Part shown: positions 42,909-45,265 of the stretch, piece by piece
Numbering within the stretch: position 1 is the first letter of the stretch
Layout: each line of letters begins with the position of its first letter
From: an uncultured Bacteroidales bacterium
GTDB lineage: Bacteria; Bacteroidota; Bacteroidia; Bacteroidales; Bacteroidaceae
Direction of reading: 5' to 3'
Length of the DNA: 45,265 nt
Assembly (NCBI GenBank): GCA_902760345.1
Contig: CACWFY010000040.1
Coordinates: 1-45,265 of the forward strand
The notes under the pieces: generated by a model
What the model was told of the DNA's origin: nothing
Databases searched by the model: none
What the model saw: the letters and a program-made list of their open reading frames with translations, nothing else
Made by a program: the position numbers and the translations under genes

Positions 42909-44417
42909 ATGAGCAACTGTCGACACTGTATACTTACCTGCCTGTTGCTGACGCTCGTCTCTCTGACGAGCGCAGCACAGGATATACACCTTCAGCGGGG
43001 CTGTCGGCGTGGCACGCCGCGTCCTGCCGCTCATCAGCTTCGCCGCGGAGCCAGCCAGGGCCGTACGCCTGGTGGCGACTACTACCATGGCGAGAAGCAC
43101 CAGCTGGTTGTGCTGGTGGCCTATCATGACCGCGCGTTCAAGGGCGACGAGGCGGAAACGCTTGAGCAATGGGACAAGATTTTCAATGCCGAGCACTTCT
43201 CGGAGGCACCGTTCAAGGGCTCTGTCCACGACTATTACATGGCCCAGAGCTATGACGACTTCAGTGTCTTCTTCGACTTGGTTTACGTGAAGGTCGGCGG
43301 CAATGCTGCGAAATATGCCAGCACTGCTGCTGATGACGAGAATTCGCAATATCTGGTGCAGGACATCATAGACACATTGCTGAAGACCCGCGACGACATC
43401 GACTGGAGCCGCTACGACTGGAATGGCGATGGTAAGGTCAACCAACTGCTGATTGTCTTTGCCGGCAAGGGTAGCAGCTATGGTGGTTTTGGCGGGGGGA
43501 CGGATGCCATCTGGCCACACCAGTGGTGGATGAGCGAACATCTGAAAGACCGCAAGCCTGGCGTCTATTGCGAGCCCATTCCCGTAACGGCTGGCGGAAA
43601 GCAGTATCTGGTCGACTGCTACTGTGCCGTGATGGAGCTTTATAGTGACAACACTTACAAATCCTTCGGCACCATCTGTCACGAATACACCCACTGCTTC
43701 GGATTCCCTGATTTCTATGGCCCTAATTCCTATGGTAACACGGTGAGCTACGTCTACGAATGGGACCTGATGGATGCAGGCAACTGTAGTGGCAGCGGCT
43801 TCCAGCCTACGGGCTATTCTGCCCACGAGCGCTGGCTGATGGGGTGGCTTACACCCATCGAACTGACCGGGCAGACCGTCGTCACCGATATGCCGGCGCT
43901 GGCAGACGAGGGTAGGGCCTATCTCATTCGCAACGATGGTCATGCTGCCGAATATTACATCGTCGAGAATCGCCAGCCCACAGGGTGGGACGCCAGTCTT
44001 CCCGGCAGTGGCCTCCTCGTCTTCCATATCGACTATGACCCCACGCTATGGACGAGTGTGACAGATTGGGTCAACAAATATGACGCTCAGCACTATATGC
44101 TGTTCCACGCCAACAATAAGTCATATTCGATAGGCAACTGGGCCTATCCCTACGGCGGCAACGACGAACTTACCAATACATCGACGCCTGCCGCCACGCT
44201 GAACAACGCCAATAGCGACGGCACCCTGCTGATGAACAAACCGCTGACGCAGATGGCTGTGACCAACGGGCTGGCCTCGTTCCGCTTCATGGACGACCCC
44301 TCGGCCGTCGGGCAGCCTGCAACTGCTGCGTCGGCTGCGCCACAACCCATCTACCGCATGGGCCCCATCACCTTCTTGCGCTATGCCGACGGCACCGTGC
44401 GCAAGCAGATTAGATAA
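42909..44417 (+). CDS. Second secreted M6-type metalloprotease (tandem paralogue)
   Basis: The 502-residue protein has a signal peptide (end near SLTSAAQ) followed by an Arg-rich pro-region (CRRGTPRPAAHQLRRGASQGR), then a protease domain with zinc site HEYTHCFGFPD (His258, Glu259, His262) and Met-turn EWDLMDAGNC. It shares the layout of its neighbour (SVHDYYMAQSYDDF versus [34 protein letters not shown] versus [20 protein letters not shown]). The C-terminus keeps only the last part of the sorting-like tail (PITFLRYADGTVRKQIR) and lacks the DLQGRR element and the array-coded linker. It lies two bases after the first protease. Partners or substrates are unknown. Confidence 0.87.
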   Translation: MSNCRHCILTCLLLTLVSLTSAAQDIHLQRGCRRGTPRPAAHQLRRGASQGRTPGGDYYHGEKHQLVVLVAYHDRAFKGDEAETLEQWDKIFNAEHFSEAPFKGSVHDYYMAQSYDDFSVFFDLVYVKVGGNAAKYASTAADDENSQYLVQDIIDTLLKTRDDIDWSRYDWNGDGKVNQLLIVFAGKGSSYGGFGGGTDAIWPHQWWMSEHLKDRKPGVYCEPIPVTAGGKQYLVDCYCAVMELYSDNTYKSFGTICHEYTHCFGFPDFYGPNSYGNTVSYVYEWDLMDAGNCSGSGFQPTGYSAHERWLMGWLTPIELTGQTVVTDMPALADEGRAYLIRNDGHAAEYYIVENRQPTGWDASLPGSGLLVFHIDYDPTLWTSVTDWVNKYDAQHYMLFHANNKSYSIGNWAYPYGGNDELTNTSTPAATLNNANSDGTLLMNKPLTQMAVTNGLASFRFMDDPSAVGQPATAASAAPQPIYRMGPITFLRYADGTVRKQIR

Positions 44418-44434
44418 AAATTCTTGCAGATATA

Positions 44435-44466
44435 TTTTCCCGTTCGCAAAAAAAGTAGTACCTTTG
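44435..44466 (+). promoter_or_regulatory. Promoter of tRNA-Ser
   Basis: The -7 box TACCTTTG (44459-44466) lies 16 bases before the tRNA. A TTTTC at 44435-44439 is at the -33 distance but is not a consensus TTTG. Confidence 0.65.
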
Positions 44467-44482
44467 CAGGCGCAAAAAACAA

Positions 44483-44570
44483 GGAGAGGTGCTCGAGTGG
44501 TTGAAGAGGCACGCCTGGAAAGCGTGTAACCGGCAAAACCGGTTCGCAGGTTCGAATCCTGTTCTCTCCG
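44483..44570 (+). tRNA. tRNA-Ser (anticodon GGA)
   Basis: An 88-nt class II tRNA: acceptor GGAGAGG/TCTCTCC, discriminator G, anticodon stem CACGC/GCGTG with loop CTGGAAA (GGA), long variable arm ACCGG/CCGGT, T loop TTCGAAT. CCA is not encoded. The last 12 bases (with one 3' base) are repeated 58 bases downstream. Confidence 0.96.
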
Positions 44571-44629
44571 CAGAAAGAACAGGTTCAAAGCTCCGAGGTA
44601 AAACCTTGGGGCTTTGTTGTTCTCTCCGC
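44560..44629 (+). repeat. Direct repeat of the tRNA-Ser 3' end
   Basis: TGTTCTCTCCGC occurs at 44560-44571, covering the tRNA 3' end, and again at 44618-44629. Duplicated tRNA 3' ends are typical of tyrosine-recombinase attachment sites. No integrase gene lies in the window. Confidence 0.55.
44586..44616 (+). terminator. Hairpin after tRNA-Ser
   Basis: CAAAGCTCCGAGGT pairs over 14 positions (with G-T pairs) with ACCTTGGGGCTTTG around AAA. The tail TTGTTCT is only weakly T-rich, so it may be a processing or weak termination hairpin. Confidence 0.6.
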
Positions 44630-44641
44630 TCCTTAATTAAG

Positions 44642-44675
44642 AAACCCGCTGAAAATCAGCGGGTTTTGTTTTTCT
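44642..44675 (+). terminator. Strong terminator downstream of tRNA-Ser
   Basis: AAACCCGCTGA pairs perfectly with TCAGCGGGTTT around AAA and is followed by a T-rich tail (TGTTTTT). Confidence 0.88.
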
Positions 44676-44834
44676 CCACTTTGGAGGTTCCGTTTTAGGT
44701 TCCGTTTTTCTTTTATGAAAGTTTAACGGTCAATTTTGGGTTCAACCATGATTTTTCCTGTAATGGAGCGTTTGTCTCCGCCTTGAGGTGATAGCAACAC
44801 CATACCCTCAGGTCAAAGAAATCGGTCTTTTTGC

Positions 44835-44924
44835 TATACCCACATCCTCGGCCACCGCGACCTGCCCAACGTTAGCAAGTCCTGCCCCTGCTTTGATGCG
44901 CAGGAGGAGTATAAGGATATTTAA
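44835..44924 (+). pseudogene. 3' remnant of an N-acetylmuramoyl-L-alanine amidase
   Basis: The frame YTHILGHRDLPNVSKSCPCF... ending EEYKDI-stop matches the end of the phage-type amidase_2 family, where ILGHRDLP holds a zinc-binding His and CPCFD is typical of Bacteroidales members. The upstream part is missing. Such amidases are common in Bacteroidales mobile elements and prophage-like regions. Confidence 0.62.
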
Positions 44925-44928
44925 ATGA

Positions 44929-44967
44929 AAATCCGAACCGCTCCAAGTGAGCAGTCCGGATTTTTTT
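44929..44967. terminator. Terminator near the right edge
   Basis: AAATCCG pairs with CGGATTT and inner GCTC with GAGC, followed by seven T residues on the plus strand. It lies between the amidase remnant and the stop of the minus-strand gene and may serve both. Confidence 0.75.
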
Positions 44968-44982
44968 GTATTCCTTTGGTGA

Positions 44983-45265
44983 CTACATCTTCACCGCGTC
45001 GGGGATGGTATATAGAATTTGTTTAGCGGCGTCGTAGTATTTCAGCGTCACCGACTCGCCGGCGCTGCGCCCGTAGATGGTGAGATGGGTGGTGCCGCCT
45101 TGCGAGAGCGTCGCCGTTCCGCGACACTCTTCGCCGACGAATGCTCCTATGGGGTTGTCGCCGGCAGGGGTAAGTCCCACACCGTTCAGGACAGGCTCCA
45201 CGGTAACGGTCTTCGTTATGGGGTACTTGGCAGAGCCCTTGGTGAATTCGGGTACGAAGTCGTTG
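44983..45265 (-). CDS. Surface protein, C-terminal part (runs off the window)
   Basis: The minus-strand frame is open from the window edge to TAG at 44983-44985, giving the last 93 residues of a larger protein. The text NPIGAFVGEECRGTATL...GTTHLTIYGRSAGESVTLKYYDA resembles beta-sandwich repeats of secreted Bacteroidota proteins, where the phrase IGAFVxxECRG recurs. Its N-terminus and true size lie outside. A GTG at 45201 is an internal valine codon rather than a start. Confidence 0.6.
   Translation of the reverse strand, partial: NDFVPEFTKGSAKYPITKTVTVEPVLNGVGLTPAGDNPIGAFVGEECRGTATLSQGGTTHLTIYGRSAGESVTLKYYDAAKQILYTIPDAVKM

Larger units (their letters stand above)
44571..44982. other. Scar-like intergenic stretch after tRNA-Ser
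   Basis: No intact gene. It holds two hairpins, a 12-base copy of the tRNA 3' end, a tandem 12-mer AGGTTCCGTTTT (two copies around 44686-44709), an amidase 3' remnant and a terminator. The mix suggests past integration beside the tRNA. Confidence 0.55.

Noticed and set aside
42950-43060. Frameshift in the second M6 protease pro-region
   Set aside because: The Arg-rich text looked odd, but the frame is open and the pattern RRGTPRPA is plausible for a pro-region; no better frame restores homology.
44820-44924. Intact small amidase gene
   Set aside because: Only the last 30 or so codons match; upstream text in this frame is unlike the family and has no start.
45201-45265. Start of the right-edge gene at the GTG at 45201
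   Set aside because: The frame stays open upstream to the window edge with protein-like text, so the GTG is an internal Val codon.

Overview
The window is chromosomal DNA from a Bacteroidales bacterium, most likely of the Prevotella lineage (Prevotellaceae). The evidence is the recurrent Bacteroidota promoter (-7 box TAnnTTTG, often with TTG or TTTG about 19-21 bases upstream), the near absence of Shine-Dalgarno sequences, type IX secretion proteins (PorQ, a PorW/SprE-like TPR lipoprotein), a fused ADP-forming acetyl-CoA synthetase, a GH43 hemicellulase, DUF4954 and DUF1573 proteins, and tRNA genes without an encoded CCA. The species cannot be fixed from the sequence alone.

Layout. 1-4.65 kb: tRNA-Pro(GGG) on the minus strand, then aroA and a large TPR lipoprotein fused to a small Cys-rich membrane protein. 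4.7-9.1 kb: typA/bipA convergent with clpB, sharing a terminator. 9.2-13.0 kb (minus): GH43 xylosidase/arabinosidase followed by ADP-forming acetyl-CoA synthetase. 13.2-21.7 kb (plus): alpha-2-macroglobulin-like protein, DUF1573 protein, meaB, ispH. 21.75-22.47 kb: gene-poor stretch with inverted repeats and a surface-protein pseudogene. 22.5-24.2 kb (minus): porQ then cmk. 24.3-26.85 kb (plus): tonB-like gene, polyprenyl synthase, tatD. 26.9-27.6 kb (minus): nitroreductase. 27.7-30.9 kb (plus): a stand-alone protein resembling the C-terminal domain of B12-dependent ribonucleotide reductase, folB, murein amidase, MCE/MlaD protein. 31.3-32.7 kb: dnaA, convergent with nagB. 33.6-44.4 kb (plus): hflX, DUF4954, M16 protease, class I fumarase and two tandem M6-type proteases. 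44.48 kb to the end: tRNA-Ser(GGA), a short scar-like stretch with an amidase 3' remnant, and the C-terminus of a surface protein on the minus strand, cut by the window edge.

Most genes are housekeeping: aromatic amino acids, isoprenoids, folate, CMP, fumarate and amino-sugar metabolism, replication initiation and stress. Around them is envelope machinery typical of the phylum: TonB, T9SS, MCE transport and secreted proteases.

The most unusual feature is a dispersed set of short tandem arrays, each of 2-6 degenerate units of exactly 7, 8 or 9 bases. They lie at junctions between co-directional genes (after aroA, DUF1573, meaB, porQ, tonB, folB and the M16 gene) or directly behind a last gene (cmk, nagB). 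In the transcription direction most units carry TAA, TAG or TGA, and the arrays often contain the real stop or start codon. Three further arrays lie inside coding sequences (alpha-2-macroglobulin, tatD, M6 protease), all in the opposite, stop-free orientation. I know of no named element matching this. Other points of interest are the Cys-rich/TPR fusion with an internal lipobox, the orphan ribonucleotide reductase domain, a shortened second AAA+ module in ClpB, two palindromes between porQ and tonB, and a possible small RNA upstream of dnaA.
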